A stretch of 64,000 nt of DNA from Brevibacillus fortis (lineage in GTDB: Bacteria > Bacillota > Bacilli > Brevibacillales > Brevibacillaceae). The notes beneath the pieces were generated by a model, which was given only the letters and a program-made list of their open reading frames with translations, did not search any database and was not told the origin of the DNA. Below, piece by piece: positions 33,615-43,931 of the stretch (positions are counted from its first letter, which is position 1; every line of letters begins with the position of its first letter). A program made the position numbers and the translations under genes. The stretch spans positions 1-64,000 of the forward strand of contig NZ_PXZM01000022.1 of assembly GCF_003013395.1 (NCBI RefSeq), in the 5' to 3' direction.

Positions 33615-35876
33615 TCACTCTTGCTTTAGCCGTTCCTCCAAGTAGCTGTACCGTACCCCCTCCTCATCAGACTCTACAGCAGCACGGAACGCATCCGGCT
33701 CTCCACACATGATGAGGAATGATTTGCTCCGGGTAATCCCGGTATAGACCAGCTTACGCCTGAGCATACGGTAGTAGCTTTTGACAAACGGCATGATCAC
33801 AATCGGAAATTCGCTGCCTTGAGACTTATGAACCGAGCAGCAGTAGGCAAGCGTCAGCTGATGATAATCCGAACGCTTGTACACCACTTCCCGGTTATCA
33901 AAGGCAGCGACCAGCATCTCCTGGTTCTCCGCATTTTCATTTGGGAAAAAGATGGCGACGATCTCACCCATGTCACCGTTAAACACCTGTTCTTCAGCAT
34001 TGTTTACCAATTGCAGAACCTTGTCTCCTGTACGGAAAGTCGTCTCTCCAAAAGTAACTTCACGCTTTTGCGGCGTTTTCGGATTAAACAACTCCTGCAA
34101 TTCTTCATTCAACCGATTCACACCGGCATTACCTTTATAGATAGGGGCTAATACCTGAACATCTTTTGCCGTATATCCTTTTTTTACGGCTCCGAAGCAA
34201 ATTTGTTTCACTGCTTCCGGAACTTCTTGTGGCAAACTTGTGAAGAATCGCCGATCCGGGGTGGTGTGAAGCAAATCTGCCGGTACATTCCCCTTGCGTA
34301 CATCATGGGCCAACCGAATAATCGTAGACTCTTCTGCTTGCCGATAAATTTCTGTTAGCTGTACCAGCGGCAGCAATCCAGATCGAATCATATCCAACAG
34401 GACGTTGCCTGGACCTACGGAAGGTAACTGGTCAGGGTCACCTACCATGATAATCTGCATGTCATCTGGGACCGCACGAAACAATTGATTCGCGAGCCAA
34501 ATATCGACCATGGACATTTCATCCACAATTAATAGTCGGCCACGGATTGGGTGCTCCGCATCATGCTCGAAGCTCTCCCCTTTGTAACCAAGCAAGCGAT
34601 GGATGGTCATTGCTGGTAAACCCGTAGTCTCTGTCATTCGTTTTGCTGCACGTCCTGTAGGAGCGACAAGAATGATCGGGAACGGATTTTCTTCGTTGTA
34701 TTTTTTCAAGTCCAGAGACAATCCATGAAGCTGAGAAAAAACACGACAAATCCCACGAATAACTGTCGTTTTCCCCGTTCCAGGCCCCCCTGTCAAAAGC
34801 ATCAGTCCTGCTTTGATCGCCTGTTCAATGGCATCACGCTGCGTCTGGGCATACGTAATCGCCAGCTCATCCTCGACCGCCCCTATCGCACGGTAAAATT
34901 CCGATGTCGGAAACGTACCGAACTCATCCCTGGCAGCGAAGTGGCGCAGTCTTTTGGCAAGACCGAGCTCGGCAAAAAACAATGAGGGCAAATACACCCG
35001 CTCATCTTCCCAGGCAATTTTGCTCGACACAAACAGGGCTTCTACTGCCAGTTGAATATCGTCGCCAGAAAAGTCGTGCCCCCCGCACTCTTCGAGAAGG
35101 CGCAGCGTTTTTTCACAAAGCTCCTCCACAGGCAAATAAACATGTCCTTCTGAATACGAAGCCTCCTGTAAAACAAAGAGAGCTGCCGCCTTCACACGTT
35201 CTTCTGAGGAAGCCGCGATTCCAGTTGCTCGCGCAATGTCATCTGCCCGCTTAAAGCCGATTCCTACGACATCCTCAATCAACCGGTAAGGCTCTTCCTT
35301 CAACACTGTCATCGTTTCCAGCTTGTAGGTCTGATAAATACGCAGCGCCATGTTTACACCAATGCCGAAGTCATATAAGAAAACCATGGCACTTTCCAAG
35401 GAACGATGCTCGACTACTGAATCATAGATCGTTTTGGCACGTTGCTCGGAAATACCTGGTACCTCAGCCAATCGCTCTGGGAAGTCCGCGATAATCGACA
35501 GCGCATCTACGCCAAGCTGCTCGACAATCCGTTTGGCCATCTTCTTCCCGATCCCTTGAAACAAGCCACTGGCTAAGTATCGCTCAACCCCAGCCAATGT
35601 TTTCGGTGTTTCACGTTCATAGCGCTTTGCTACGTACTGCTGCCCAAAACGAGGGTGTGTCTTCCATTCACCGTAAAAGGTATAAAGCTCATCTGGGTGC
35701 GGACGAGGAAAATTACCGACAATAATAACTTCCGATTCTTTAATCGATTCGGTAGTCTCTTCTATCTTTAGACGGATAACTCCGTACCATGTTTCTTCCT
35801 TGTAAAAAATTTCTTGAGAAACGAATCCTCGAATGAAGTTTTCCGCAAACAGCGAGATTGACTGCTGCTCGTCCAT
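33615..35876 (-). CDS. recD2: RecD2 5'-3' DNA helicase
   Basis: A 753-residue SF1B helicase (B. subtilis YrrC is 798). The N-terminal part has tandem helix-hairpin-helix segments (LFQGIGKKMAKRIVEQLGVD, EVPGISEQRAKTIYDSV, VVGIGFKRADDIARATG). The motor has Walker A in LLTGGPGTGKTTVIRGICRV, Walker B in LIVDEMSMVDIWLANQLF, and motif V/VI in AYCCSVHKSQGSEFPIV and YTGITRSKSFLIMCG. RecD2 acts without RecBC, limiting replication-fork damage and promoting repair. Start ATG at 35876 with AGGAGG. It follows a chemoreceptor gene rather than the usual mnmA neighbourhood. Confidence 0.93.
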   Translation of the reverse strand: MDEQQSISLFAENFIRGFVSQEIFYKEETWYGVIRLKIEETTESIKESEVIIVGNFPRPHPDELYTFYGEWKTHPRFGQQYVAKRYERETPKTLAGVERYLASGLFQGIGKKMAKRIVEQLGVDALSIIADFPERLAEVPGISEQRAKTIYDSVVEHRSLESAMVFLYDFGIGVNMALRIYQTYKLETMTVLKEEPYRLIEDVVGIGFKRADDIARATGIAASSEERVKAAALFVLQEASYSEGHVYLPVEELCEKTLRLLEECGGHDFSGDDIQLAVEALFVSSKIAWEDERVYLPSLFFAELGLAKRLRHFAARDEFGTFPTSEFYRAIGAVEDELAITYAQTQRDAIEQAIKAGLMLLTGGPGTGKTTVIRGICRVFSQLHGLSLDLKKYNEENPFPIILVAPTGRAAKRMTETTGLPAMTIHRLLGYKGESFEHDAEHPIRGRLLIVDEMSMVDIWLANQLFRAVPDDMQIIMVGDPDQLPSVGPGNVLLDMIRSGLLPLVQLTEIYRQAEESTIIRLAHDVRKGNVPADLLHTTPDRRFFTSLPQEVPEAVKQICFGAVKKGYTAKDVQVLAPIYKGNAGVNRLNEELQELFNPKTPQKREVTFGETTFRTGDKVLQLVNNAEEQVFNGDMGEIVAIFFPNENAENQEMLVAAFDNREVVYKRSDYHQLTLAYCCSVHKSQGSEFPIVIMPFVKSYYRMLRRKLVYTGITRSKSFLIMCGEPDAFRAAVESDEEGVRYSYLEERLKQE

Positions 35877-35910
35877 CTAAACGCCTCCTTACATAAAAAC
35901 CGTTCCAGAA

Positions 35911-35946
35911 AGGAAAAATCCACTTCTCTCGAAAGTGGATTTTCCT
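35911..35946 (-). terminator. terminator after the chemoreceptor gene
   Basis: AAAATCCACTT and AAGTGGATTTT (35915-35943) pair around TCTCTCGA. On the minus strand TTTTTCC follows. It separates mcp from recD2. Confidence 0.8.
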
Positions 35947-35955
35947 ATGCTCGTC

Positions 35956-37620
35956 TTAAATTGTAAATCGTTTTACTTGTTCTGACAACTGCTCGGCCAT
36001 TTTCGCAAGCGTTTCTGATGCTGCCGTCATTTCCTCGGAGGTTGCTGACTGTTCTTCAGACGCTGCTGCCACTTCCTGCGTATCTCTAGCCGCCGCTTCC
36101 GCAAGTCCAGCTATTTTTTCAGAGTGACTCACCAATTGGACTGTATCGCGATGAATCGCTTGGGCTACATCGTTCATTCGATGTACTTGCTGGCTCACGT
36201 CTTGAACGGCTACCAATATTTGCTGGAAGCTGTCTCCTGCCTGGGCCACTCCTTCGCGTCCATCCTGTATAGCGACTGCCGTCGTTCCCATTGCAGATAC
36301 CGCCGCGAGAATATCCGTATGGATCGTATGAATCAAGCCTGCGATCTCTTCGGCAGCCCCACCCGACTGCTCCGCCAGCTTACGCACCTCCTGGGCAACA
36401 ACCGCAAAGCCGCGTCCCTGTTCCCCCGCCCTTGCAGCCTCGATGGCGGCATTCAAAGCCAATAGATTCGTCTGGTTGGATATTTGACGAATGATCGTGA
36501 TGATTCCGATGATTTGCTCGGATTGGGAGCCAAGCTCTCGGATAACCTGCTCCGTACGACGAGCATGATCCGTGATTTGATCCATTTCTTGTACGAGCTC
36601 TTGCAGCTTACCTTCACCAACCTGTGCCAATCGATTCGCGTCTGTCGCATCAGCATTTACTTGATTGGTCGAGGCCGCAATGAGTTGGATATCTCCACCG
36701 ATGCGAGACAAAAAGCGTACCGTATCCGTCACTGTTTGTTTTTGTTGTTCGGAACCCGTAGCGATTTCCGAAGAAGCCATGGAAATCTGTTCGGAGGCAC
36801 GTGCACTTTCTGTCGCACTCGCTGTTAATTCTTCCGAAGCTGCCGCTACCTGTTGGGCTACTCGCTGCACCTCGTTGACCATGCTGCGAAATACTCCCAT
36901 CATCTCATTGTACATCGCCGATAATTCCCCAAGCTCGTCCCGAGAATGGACAGTCACTTGCGTGGTCAAATCTCCTGTCTCTGCACGCTTCATGGCCAAT
37001 ACCAGCTCTTTTAGTGGCCGAACCAGCTTGTTGACAATAAAAATACCCGTTACCAGCGCTAAGATAGCGCTTATCAGGTTGAGGAGAAACATCATCGGAC
37101 GACTGCTCTCAATCGTCGTCAGCAAATCATTCTCGTAGCTGCCAATGGCGAGAATCCACCCATTCGGTAGCTGCTTATACGCCGCCACTTTGGTAGAGCC
37201 TCCGAATTCATATTCGATCCAACCGTTTTTTTGGGCGAGCATGACTTGCGTGAATTCTTCATTCGCCAAGGAGGTATTCTCGACTTTCGGGTCTGGATGA
37301 AAAATTGCGATTCCACTCGCATCCAAGATATAGGCGTAGCCAACCATTCCATTTGGCTTGTAATACCGTTCGGCCACCTCACGCGTTATTTCAGTAATCT
37401 TCTGTCTGTTTTCCTCACTAATCGTTGCATCTTGGGCGTAAATAGACAGCTCACGTGCCTTCATTTCCGTTATGTATTGCAAGTCAGATACAGCCAGCTT
37501 GTATAGCGCGCTGCGTGCATTTTCAAATTGGATATAGCCGACGACCATTAATGGAAGCATGGTTAGGATGAGTATCGTAAACACCAGTTTGTAGCGAATA
37601 GAGTAGCGTCTGGCCAACAT
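35956..37620 (-). CDS. methyl-accepting chemotaxis protein with Cache sensor
   Basis: A 554-residue membrane chemoreceptor. Helix 1 ([20 protein letters not shown]) and helix 2 ([20 protein letters not shown]) flank an extracellular single-Cache domain of about 140 residues, with [20 protein letters not shown] and [22 protein letters not shown] follows ([20 protein letters not shown]), then the signalling coiled coil with the conserved hairpin tip [20 protein letters not shown] and [20 protein letters not shown]. It passes ligand signals to CheA/CheW at the cell pole. GGAGAGG precedes ATG. A chemoreceptor between yrvO and recD2 is out of the usual order; mnmA is expected there. Confidence 0.93.
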   Translation of the reverse strand: MLARRYSIRYKLVFTILILTMLPLMVVGYIQFENARSALYKLAVSDLQYITEMKARELSIYAQDATISEENRQKITEITREVAERYYKPNGMVGYAYILDASGIAIFHPDPKVENTSLANEEFTQVMLAQKNGWIEYEFGGSTKVAAYKQLPNGWILAIGSYENDLLTTIESSRPMMFLLNLISAILALVTGIFIVNKLVRPLKELVLAMKRAETGDLTTQVTVHSRDELGELSAMYNEMMGVFRSMVNEVQRVAQQVAAASEELTASATESARASEQISMASSEIATGSEQQKQTVTDTVRFLSRIGGDIQLIAASTNQVNADATDANRLAQVGEGKLQELVQEMDQITDHARRTEQVIRELGSQSEQIIGIITIIRQISNQTNLLALNAAIEAARAGEQGRGFAVVAQEVRKLAEQSGGAAEEIAGLIHTIHTDILAAVSAMGTTAVAIQDGREGVAQAGDSFQQILVAVQDVSQQVHRMNDVAQAIHRDTVQLVSHSEKIAGLAEAAARDTQEVAAASEEQSATSEEMTAASETLAKMAEQLSEQVKRFTI

Positions 37621-37749
37621 GAAAGTCCTCTCCTTATCGGATGATCCGAATTTATATAGTTCTTCAGGATTAGTCCCGCAGAATCATTCTACCATCCTCT
37701 TCCACAATTCACCACAAACTCCAATAAGAAACACGCTTTTGCTCAAATG

Positions 37750-37785
37750 AAAAAACCGCTTGGCTTCATCCAAACGGCTTTTTTC
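37750..37785 (-). terminator. terminator after the cysteine desulfurase gene
   Basis: On the minus strand AAAAGCCGTTTGG, ATGAAG, CCAAGCGGTTTTTTC: a near-perfect stem followed by a T-tract. This closes the cymR-yrvO transcript right after the desulfurase. Confidence 0.8.
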
Positions 37786-37790
37786 CTTCG

Positions 37791-38936
37791 TTATTCGCGT
37801 ACCAAGCGCTTTACAATCGCAGCAACCAATGTAGCAGCCTGCTTCGCCTCTTCCACTGTATTCGTAATCCCAAAGCTGAAACGAATGGCTGAATGAGCAA
37901 TCTTCTCGTCCAGTTGCATCGCTTTGAGAACGTGTGACAGCTCTAATGATCCGGATGTACAAGCTGAGCCGCTCGCTGCTGCAATCTTGGCGATATCCAG
38001 ATTCATCAGCATGGTTTCTGTATGTGCACCTGGGAAGGACACATTTAAAATATGCGGCAATGACTGCTCGCTATGTCCATTCAGACAGAACGTAATTCCT
38101 GCTTCCTGCCAGACTGCGATCATCACGGCTTTCATTTGCTCATACTTTTCTACCCGTTCAGCCATTTCCTCGCCAGCGACCTTTGTCGCTTCGGCAAAAC
38201 CAACAATCCCCGCCAGGTTTTCTGTTCCCGCTCTGCGTTTTCGTTCTTGTGAACCGCCGTGCAAAATCGGGGAAAACGGAACCTTACGCGCTAAATACAA
38301 CGCGCCGACTCCCTTTGGACCATTAATTTTATGGGCAGATACCGAGAGCATATCAACAGGCAGCTTCCGTGCATGGACAGGCAGTACACCAAATGCCTGT
38401 ACGGCATCGGTGTGAAAAACAATCCCTTTTTCACGGAGGAAGGTACCGATTTCCTCAATTGGCTGGATCGTTCCTACTTCGTTGTTCCCGTACATAATGG
38501 ACACCAGTACCGTATCCGGGCGAACCGCTTGTTTCAGGTCATCCAAGCGGACCATGCCTGTCTGGTCAACAGGCAAGTACGTCACTTCAAATCCAGCCTG
38601 CTCCAAAAATTCACAAGCATGCAAGACTGCATGGTGCTCGATTTGCGAAGTAATAATGTGACGACCACGTTCGCGCTGTGCCATTGCAGCGCCGATGATC
38701 GCCATATTGTCCGCTTCTGTCCCGCCACTCGTAAAGATGAGTGATTGCGGATCCGCATCCATAAAGTCAGCAATCGTGTCTCTCGCATGCTCCAACGCTT
38801 TTCGCGCTTCGCGACCTGCACCATGGACACTGGATGGATTCCCGAATACTTGAGTCAAATAGGGAGTCATAGCAGCAACTACACGCGGATGTACCGGCGT
38901 AGTAGCTGCATGGTCAAAATACAATAGTTCTGACAC
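37791..38936 (-). CDS. yrvO: cysteine desulfurase (YrvO/IscS type)
   Basis: A 381-residue PLP enzyme that takes sulfur from cysteine, releasing alanine and passing a persulfide on. GTG at 38936 has AAGG 8 bases upstream; GTG at 38945 lies inside that site. Features: YFDHAATTPVHPRVV at the N terminus, SGGTEADNMAIIG, the substrate-binding HTDAVQAFG, the PLP lysine in MLSVSAHKINGPKGVGALY, and the long Cys loop of IscS-type enzymes in ASGSACTSGSLELSHVLKAM. In B. subtilis YrvO feeds MnmA for tRNA 2-thiouridine and is followed by mnmA; here a terminator and a chemoreceptor follow instead. It follows cymR by 28 bases. Confidence 0.93.
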   Translation of the reverse strand: MSELLYFDHAATTPVHPRVVAAMTPYLTQVFGNPSSVHGAGREARKALEHARDTIADFMDADPQSLIFTSGGTEADNMAIIGAAMAQRERGRHIITSQIEHHAVLHACEFLEQAGFEVTYLPVDQTGMVRLDDLKQAVRPDTVLVSIMYGNNEVGTIQPIEEIGTFLREKGIVFHTDAVQAFGVLPVHARKLPVDMLSVSAHKINGPKGVGALYLARKVPFSPILHGGSQERKRRAGTENLAGIVGFAEATKVAGEEMAERVEKYEQMKAVMIAVWQEAGITFCLNGHSEQSLPHILNVSFPGAHTETMLMNLDIAKIAAASGSACTSGSLELSHVLKAMQLDEKIAHSAIRFSFGITNTVEEAKQAATLVAAIVKRLVRE

Positions 38937-38964
38937 TGCTGTCACCTTCTACCAACTTAATATT

Positions 38965-39384
38965 CTAGATGTAAAACATATAATTATCAGCAGGACCATC
39001 GTCTTCAAAGCTGATCAAGTCTTGAAGGGAAGTCGAATCCAGAACAGAAGAAATACTATCCCGAATACGTAGCCATAAAAAACGCTTAGCCGGATCTTCT
39101 TCCTCCGCAAATTCCACAGGGCTGATCGGTCCTTCCAGCACTCGAATCACATCGCCAGCAGAAATCTCATCCGGCTGCTTCGCCAAGACGTAACCGCCAT
39201 ATGCGCCACGAATGCTTTTTACCAAACCCGCGTTACGCAAAGGTGCAATCAATTGCTCCAAATAATGCTCGGACAAATCGTGTTTTTGGGCGATGCTCCG
39301 TAGTGAAGTCGGCCCTTCTCCGCAACGGTTGGCCAATTCCATCATGATCGTCAGCCCGTAGCGTCCTTTCGTCGAAATCTTCAC
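38965..39384 (-). CDS. cymR: Rrf2-family cysteine metabolism repressor CymR
   Basis: A 139-residue regulator from GTG at 39384, with AGAGGAG 10 bases upstream and the family opening VKISTKGRYGLTIMMELANR. The longer open frame is not used. The winged helix has SLRSIAQKHDLSEHYLEQLI and GLVKSIRGAYGGYVLAKQPD. The Cys cluster of Fe-S Rrf2 proteins (IscR, NsrR) is absent, which fits CymR. CymR binds CysK and represses cysteine-uptake and synthesis genes when cysteine is plentiful. It is first in a unit with the cysteine desulfurase, as in B. subtilis. Confidence 0.92.
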   Translation of the reverse strand: MKISTKGRYGLTIMMELANRCGEGPTSLRSIAQKHDLSEHYLEQLIAPLRNAGLVKSIRGAYGGYVLAKQPDEISAGDVIRVLEGPISPVEFAEEEDPAKRFLWLRIRDSISSVLDSTSLQDLISFEDDGPADNYMFYI

Positions 39385-39481
39385 GTTAACAACTCTCCTC
39401 TTAGTATCGGTTATACGCGCCCGCCCCCTACATGTCTTCTGTATCGTGGGACACACTAACATCTTAGGGGGTGAAATGCAG

Positions 39482-39655
39482 ATGGCAACGAACAAACGCT
39501 CGGAACGAGGTCGCAACCACCCTTCCGACACCTTGTATGACCAACCCGCAGGCACGATCGCTCACAAAGCCCGTTACGGTGCGAGTGAGCAGAGCAAACA
39601 ACCGAATGAAAACGGTGATTTGCCCAATAAACCAGGCGGAACTGTCCGCACTTAA
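39482..39655 (+). CDS. small hydrophilic protein, unknown function
   Basis: A 57-residue protein from ATG at 39482: GGGGGTG lies 8 bases upstream, and an in-frame ATG at 39476 is too close. It is very polar (NKRSERGRNHPSDTLYDQPA, EQSKQPNENGDLPNKPGGTV), without hydrophobic core, likely disordered. Such small basic-polar proteins are typical of minor spore proteins in Bacillales, but no family is recognised. Divergent from cymR and with its own terminator, so probably an independent gene. Confidence 0.6.
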   Translation: MATNKRSERGRNHPSDTLYDQPAGTIAHKARYGASEQSKQPNENGDLPNKPGGTVRT

Positions 39656-39659
39656 ATGT

Positions 39660-39690
39660 TAGCTCCCCCATTATTCGGGGGAGTTTTTCC
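39660..39690 (+). terminator. terminator after the small polar-protein gene
   Basis: AGCTCCCCC (39661-39669) and CGGGGGAGT (39676-39684) are followed by TTTTCC. Its second half overlaps the last codons of the convergent rarA gene (stop at 39671). Confidence 0.8.
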
Positions 39691-41029
39691 TTGGCAATCC
39701 ACGTCCATCCATCTTTTGTCTTTCTTCCTGGAAGCGGCGAATGTGACGCTCATAGCCGTGATCCTTTGGCTGGTAGAACGAGTAGTTTACACCGTCAGGC
39801 AGATACTGTTGGGGTACATACCCATATGGATAGTTATGCGGATACAGATATCCCTGACCGTGTCCCAGCTTCGCAGCTCCCTTATAAGCAGCATCTCGCA
39901 GATGAATCGGTACTTGCTTGTGACCATCGGTTCGGATACGATCCAACGCAGAATTAATTCCATTGTAAGCGGCATTGCTTTTGGGGGCGGTTGCCAGGTA
40001 CGTCGTCGCTTGTGCTAAAGGGATACGCCCTTCAGGCATCCCCACCAATTCTACCGCCTGAAAGCAGGAAATCGCAACTGTGATCGCTTGCGGGTCAGCA
40101 TTTCCGATATCTTCTGAAGCTGAAATGACCAAACGGCGGGAAATGAACCGCGGATCTTCTCCGGCATCGAGCATTCTCGCCAACCAGTAAAGAGCTGCGT
40201 CCGGATCAGAACCACGAATGGATTTAATAAAAGCAGAGATCGTGTCATAATGGTTGTCCCCACTCTTATCGTAACGTACAGCCCTGCGCTGAATGGATTC
40301 TACAGCTACGTCCAAGGTCACAGTAATTCGCCCATCCGATCCTGATTGGGTCGTAGTCACTGCCAGTTCCAATGCGTTCAGCAAACGTCTGGCATCCCCT
40401 TCCGCGTATTGAATCAAATGCTCTGCCGCTTCCGGTTCTACGGTGACAAATAGCTCCGCCAATCCGTTTTCTTCATCAGTAAGTGCCCGATCCATGACCT
40501 GCTTCAATTCCTCATGAGAAAGCGATTGAAGGGAAAACACTTGTGAACGCGACAAAAGCGCCGGGTTCACCTCGAAGAAAGGATTCTCCGTCGTAGCCCC
40601 GATCAAAATGATCGTACCTTCCTCCACATATGGAAGAAGGGCGTCTTGTTGCGATTTATTGAAACGGTGAATCTCGTCTACGAACAACGTTGTCCGCTGA
40701 TTATCCATGACGAGCCGCTCTTTTGCCGCATCTACCACTTTGCGGATGTCAGCGACACCGGCCGTAACCGCATTTAACTCGGAGAAATGTGTGCGTGTGG
40801 TACCAGCGATGACTTTTGCCAGCGTTGTTTTCCCTGTACCTGGAGGTCCGTAGAAAATGACGGAGGACACTTGATCTGCTTCAATCGCCCGTCTGAGCAG
40901 CATCCCTGGAGCCAAAATATGCGATTGCCCGATCACATCATGAATCGTTTGCGGCCGCATCCGTGCAGCCAATGGCTTCTGTTTGCCGCCACCTTGCTGG
41001 TCGTAGGCAAATGTGAATAAATCATCCAT
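39671..41029 (-). CDS. rarA: replication-associated recombination protein A (RarA/MgsA)
   Basis: A 452-residue AAA+ ATPase of the clamp-loader-like RarA family. Walker A is [20 protein letters not shown], Walker [21 protein letters not shown], sensor 1 [20 protein letters not shown], and the C-terminal tetramerisation domain contains [20 protein letters not shown] and [20 protein letters not shown]. RarA acts at stalled forks with SSB and RecA-linked repair. AAAAGGA precedes ATG. It is downstream of tcdA by 6 bases, so probably one transcript, as in B. subtilis yrvM-yrvN. Confidence 0.94.
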   Translation of the reverse strand: MDDLFTFAYDQQGGGKQKPLAARMRPQTIHDVIGQSHILAPGMLLRRAIEADQVSSVIFYGPPGTGKTTLAKVIAGTTRTHFSELNAVTAGVADIRKVVDAAKERLVMDNQRTTLFVDEIHRFNKSQQDALLPYVEEGTIILIGATTENPFFEVNPALLSRSQVFSLQSLSHEELKQVMDRALTDEENGLAELFVTVEPEAAEHLIQYAEGDARRLLNALELAVTTTQSGSDGRITVTLDVAVESIQRRAVRYDKSGDNHYDTISAFIKSIRGSDPDAALYWLARMLDAGEDPRFISRRLVISASEDIGNADPQAITVAISCFQAVELVGMPEGRIPLAQATTYLATAPKSNAAYNGINSALDRIRTDGHKQVPIHLRDAAYKGAAKLGHGQGYLYPHNYPYGYVPQQYLPDGVNYSFYQPKDHGYERHIRRFQEERQKMDGRGLPRKNSPE

Positions 41030-41035
41030 CTTCCA

Positions 41036-41791
41036 CTATCCTTTTACAGGCTGCCACTCCAAAATATCCCTTGCCACTACACTGGCCAAAATTAAACCAG
41101 CCACAGAAGGCACGAAAGCATTGCTTGCTGGAGGCATCCGCACTTTGCTAATCGGTGAATTCGGGTTGGAAACGATCTGTTCGCGTACATCTACACGTAC
41201 GGTTACTGGAATCTCACGGGAATATACAACTTTTACTCCTTTGTAGATACCGCTTTTCCGCAGTTCACGACGAATGACCTTTGCAATCGGATCATAACTC
41301 GTTTGGGAAATATCGGCAACCTCAAAACGGGTCGGGTCCATTTTATTAGCCGCACCCATGCTAGAAATAATAGGGATATTGCGACGCTTCGCTTCCTTAA
41401 TCACATGGAGCTTTGCGGACATGGTATCCATGGCATCCACGATGTAATCCAGTTCATGCTCAAACAGCGCATCCGCTGTTTCTTCATTGTAGAACATATT
41501 GAGTGTGACGACCTCGCACTCAGGATTGATCGTTGCAATACGCTCCTTCATGAGCTCAGCCTTTTTTTGACCGACTGTGTTCAGCGTTGCATGAATTTGG
41601 CGGTTGATGTTGGTAATGTCTACTACATCCTTATCCACCAAAATGAGCTTACCTACACCTGTACGTGCAAGTGCTTCCACGGTAAAGGAACCGACTCCGC
41701 CAATTCCTAATACAGCAACGCGGCTATTTTTCATTTTTTCCAAACCTTCGGGACCGAAGGCCAATTCACAACGAGAAAATTGATGAAGCAT
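41036..41791 (-). CDS. tcdA: tRNA threonylcarbamoyladenosine dehydratase TcdA
   Basis: A 251-residue E1-like enzyme. ATG at 41791 has AAAGGTG 9 bases upstream; the GTG at 41803 lies inside that site. It starts LHQFSRCELAFGPEGLEKMK, then the ATP-binding VAVLGIGGVGSFTVEALART, LVDKDVVDITNINRQIHATL, and AMDTMSAKLHVIKEAKRRNI. TcdA/CsdL dehydrates t6A37 in ANN-decoding tRNAs to the cyclic ct6A form. In B. subtilis it is yrvM, next to aspS and the 6S RNA gene, exactly as here. Confidence 0.92.
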   Translation of the reverse strand: MLHQFSRCELAFGPEGLEKMKNSRVAVLGIGGVGSFTVEALARTGVGKLILVDKDVVDITNINRQIHATLNTVGQKKAELMKERIATINPECEVVTLNMFYNEETADALFEHELDYIVDAMDTMSAKLHVIKEAKRRNIPIISSMGAANKMDPTRFEVADISQTSYDPIAKVIRRELRKSGIYKGVKVVYSREIPVTVRVDVREQIVSNPNSPISKVRMPPASNAFVPSVAGLILASVVARDILEWQPVKG

Positions 41792-41874
41792 ATTTCGTGT
41801 CACCTTTCATTCACAAGTGAGATTATTGTGGTTGTTTAACACTTACTTATAGTCAATCGGAAAAGTAGGATTGA

Positions 41875-42063
41875 AGGAGAAAAAAGGAGCCCCATTATGC
41901 CGTGTTGCTCCTTAGTTTTGAACCTGCTAATCGCAGGTGGGTGTCTTGCCGAACTGTTACAGACGTCCACTCTAAGGAGGCATGCCTTTACAATCACGGA
42001 CGAAAAACTCCCTAAACAAACTTTGTGGCTCAAAACTATCGGATGTCACGGGCATCGCAGGGC
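41875..42063 (-). ncRNA. bsrA: 6S RNA (6S-1/BsrA type)
   Basis: The gap between aspS and tcdA is where B. subtilis has bsrA. On the minus strand a TATGAT box (42069-42074) is followed by a transcript of about 188 bases. Its 5' end (CCCTGCGATGCCCGTG) can pair with the 3' end (CACGGCATAATGGGG), enclosing a large central region, and GGGGCTCCTTTTTT forms the end. 6S RNA binds RNA polymerase with sigma-A and lowers housekeeping transcription in stationary phase. Assignment rests on position, size and long-hairpin shape, without an alignment. Confidence 0.75.
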
Positions 42064-42116
42064 TTTCATCATAGTATTACCAATGTATCAAAGAGCAATG
42101 CAGTTGCGCAAGTCGA

Positions 42117-43907
42117 TTACGCTTCTACCTTTTCTTCTTCTGTGACAATTGTTGCAATGGACAGCTCTTTCAACTGTTTTACGTCTACTACATCTGGAGC
42201 GTTCACCATCAGGTCGCTCGCACTTGCTGTTTTCGGGAATGCAATGACTTCACGCAGGTTGGTGCGGCCAGCCAAGAGCATGATCAGACGGTCCAAGCCA
42301 AGTGCGATTCCACCGTGTGGAGGTGTACCGTACTCGAATGCATCCATGAGGAAGCCGAATTGTTTACGTGCCTCTTCGGGTGAGAAGCCAAGTGCGGTAA
42401 ACATTTTTTCTTGCACATCGCGCTTGAAGATCCGCATGGAACCTCCGCCGAGCTCGTATCCGTTGAGAACCATGTCGTACGCTTGTGCGCGCATTTGACC
42501 TGGATCGGTGTCGAACAGGTGCAGGTCTTCGTCTTTTGGACGAGTAAACGGATGGTGCAATGCTACATAACGTTTTGCATCCTCATCCCACTCAACCAGC
42601 GGGAAGTCTACTACCCAGAGGAATGCGAACTTGCTTTGGTCAATCAGACCAAGTTCAGCACCCAGCTTGGAACGAAGCGCACCCAGTGCATCTGCTACTA
42701 CTTTTGGTTTGTCAGCAACGAACAGGAGCAAGTCGCCTTCTTCTACCGCCAAGCGTGCTTTCATCTCGTTGATTTCTTCTTCTTTAAAGAACTTCGCAAT
42801 GGGTCCTTTGATTTCGCCGTCTTTGAAGCCGATCCAAGCCAAGCCTTTCGCGCCATAACGGGAAGCGAATTTGCCCAGGTCGTCTGCTTCTTTGCGGGAG
42901 TAGTGTCCGCAACCTTTTGCGTTGATCGCTTTTACCTGTCCGCCGCCAGCTACTGCTGCCGCAAACACTTTAAAGTCACTTGTCGCAACCAGATCAGATA
43001 CGTCTGTCAGTTCCATGCCGAAGCGTACGTCTGGTTTGTCAGAACCGTAACGAGCCATTGCATCCGCATACGTGAGACGAGGGAATGGAGTCGGTACATC
43101 TACGCCAACCGTTTGCTTGAATACGTGAGCAACCATCTTTTCCATCATCGGCAGGATCTCTTCCATAGACAGGAAAGAGGTCTCAATGTCGATTTGGGTA
43201 AATTCAGGCTGACGGTCAGCACGCAGGTCTTCGTCACGGAAGCAACGAGCGATTTGGTAGTAGCGCTCCAAACCGGATACCATCAAAAGCTGTTTGAACA
43301 ACTGTGGTGATTGTGGCAATGCGTAGAACTCGCCTGGATGTACACGGGAAGGCACGAGGTAGTCACGTGCGCCCTCAGGAGTGCTCTTCTGGAGAATAGG
43401 TGTTTCGATTTCCAGGAAGTTGTTCTCATCCAGGTAGTCACGGAAAGCTTTCGCTGCTTTGCTGCGCAAAATCAGGGAGCGCTGCATTTCCGGACGGCGC
43501 AAGTCGAGATAACGGTATTTCAGACGAACTTGCTCATCCACTTCAATCTCGTCTTCGATCAGGAACGGAGGCGTTTTTGCATCGTTCAGGATTTCGATTT
43601 CGGAGATATGCACTTCTACTTCGCCGGTTTTCAGCTTCGGATTGATTGCTTCTGGTGCACGGTTTACAACTTTCCCTTTTACAACCAGTACGTATTCGCT
43701 ACGCACTTTGTCAGCCGCTTCCCAAGCTTCTTTGTTGTACTCTGGGTTGAATACGATTTGGACGATGCCAGTGCGGTCACGGAAGTCGATGAAGATTACG
43801 CCTCCGAGGTCGCGACGCTTTTGTACCCATCCGTTCAGTACGACTTCTTGCCCTACGTGTGCTGTTGTTACTTCTCCACCATGTACGGTGCGATATTGCC
43901 AAGACAT
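42117..43907 (-). CDS. aspS: aspartyl-tRNA synthetase
   Basis: A 596-residue class IIb synthetase from ATG at 43907, with GGGGGAAA 7 bases upstream. The N-terminal OB fold binds the anticodon ([20 protein letters not shown]). The catalytic core carries [20 protein letters not shown], the [20 protein letters not shown] motif, [20 protein letters not shown] (motif 2), and [20 protein letters not shown] (motif 3). The bacterial GAD insertion is present. It is 24 bases after hisS and shares the T-box leader upstream of hisS. Whether it charges only tRNA(Asp) or also tRNA(Asn) cannot be told from the sequence. Confidence 0.96.
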   Translation of the reverse strand: MSWQYRTVHGGEVTTAHVGQEVVLNGWVQKRRDLGGVIFIDFRDRTGIVQIVFNPEYNKEAWEAADKVRSEYVLVVKGKVVNRAPEAINPKLKTGEVEVHISEIEILNDAKTPPFLIEDEIEVDEQVRLKYRYLDLRRPEMQRSLILRSKAAKAFRDYLDENNFLEIETPILQKSTPEGARDYLVPSRVHPGEFYALPQSPQLFKQLLMVSGLERYYQIARCFRDEDLRADRQPEFTQIDIETSFLSMEEILPMMEKMVAHVFKQTVGVDVPTPFPRLTYADAMARYGSDKPDVRFGMELTDVSDLVATSDFKVFAAAVAGGGQVKAINAKGCGHYSRKEADDLGKFASRYGAKGLAWIGFKDGEIKGPIAKFFKEEEINEMKARLAVEEGDLLLFVADKPKVVADALGALRSKLGAELGLIDQSKFAFLWVVDFPLVEWDEDAKRYVALHHPFTRPKDEDLHLFDTDPGQMRAQAYDMVLNGYELGGGSMRIFKRDVQEKMFTALGFSPEEARKQFGFLMDAFEYGTPPHGGIALGLDRLIMLLAGRTNLREVIAFPKTASASDLMVNAPDVVDVKQLKELSIATIVTEEEKVEA

Positions 43908-43931
43908 GATCATTTCCCCCAACGATTTGTA

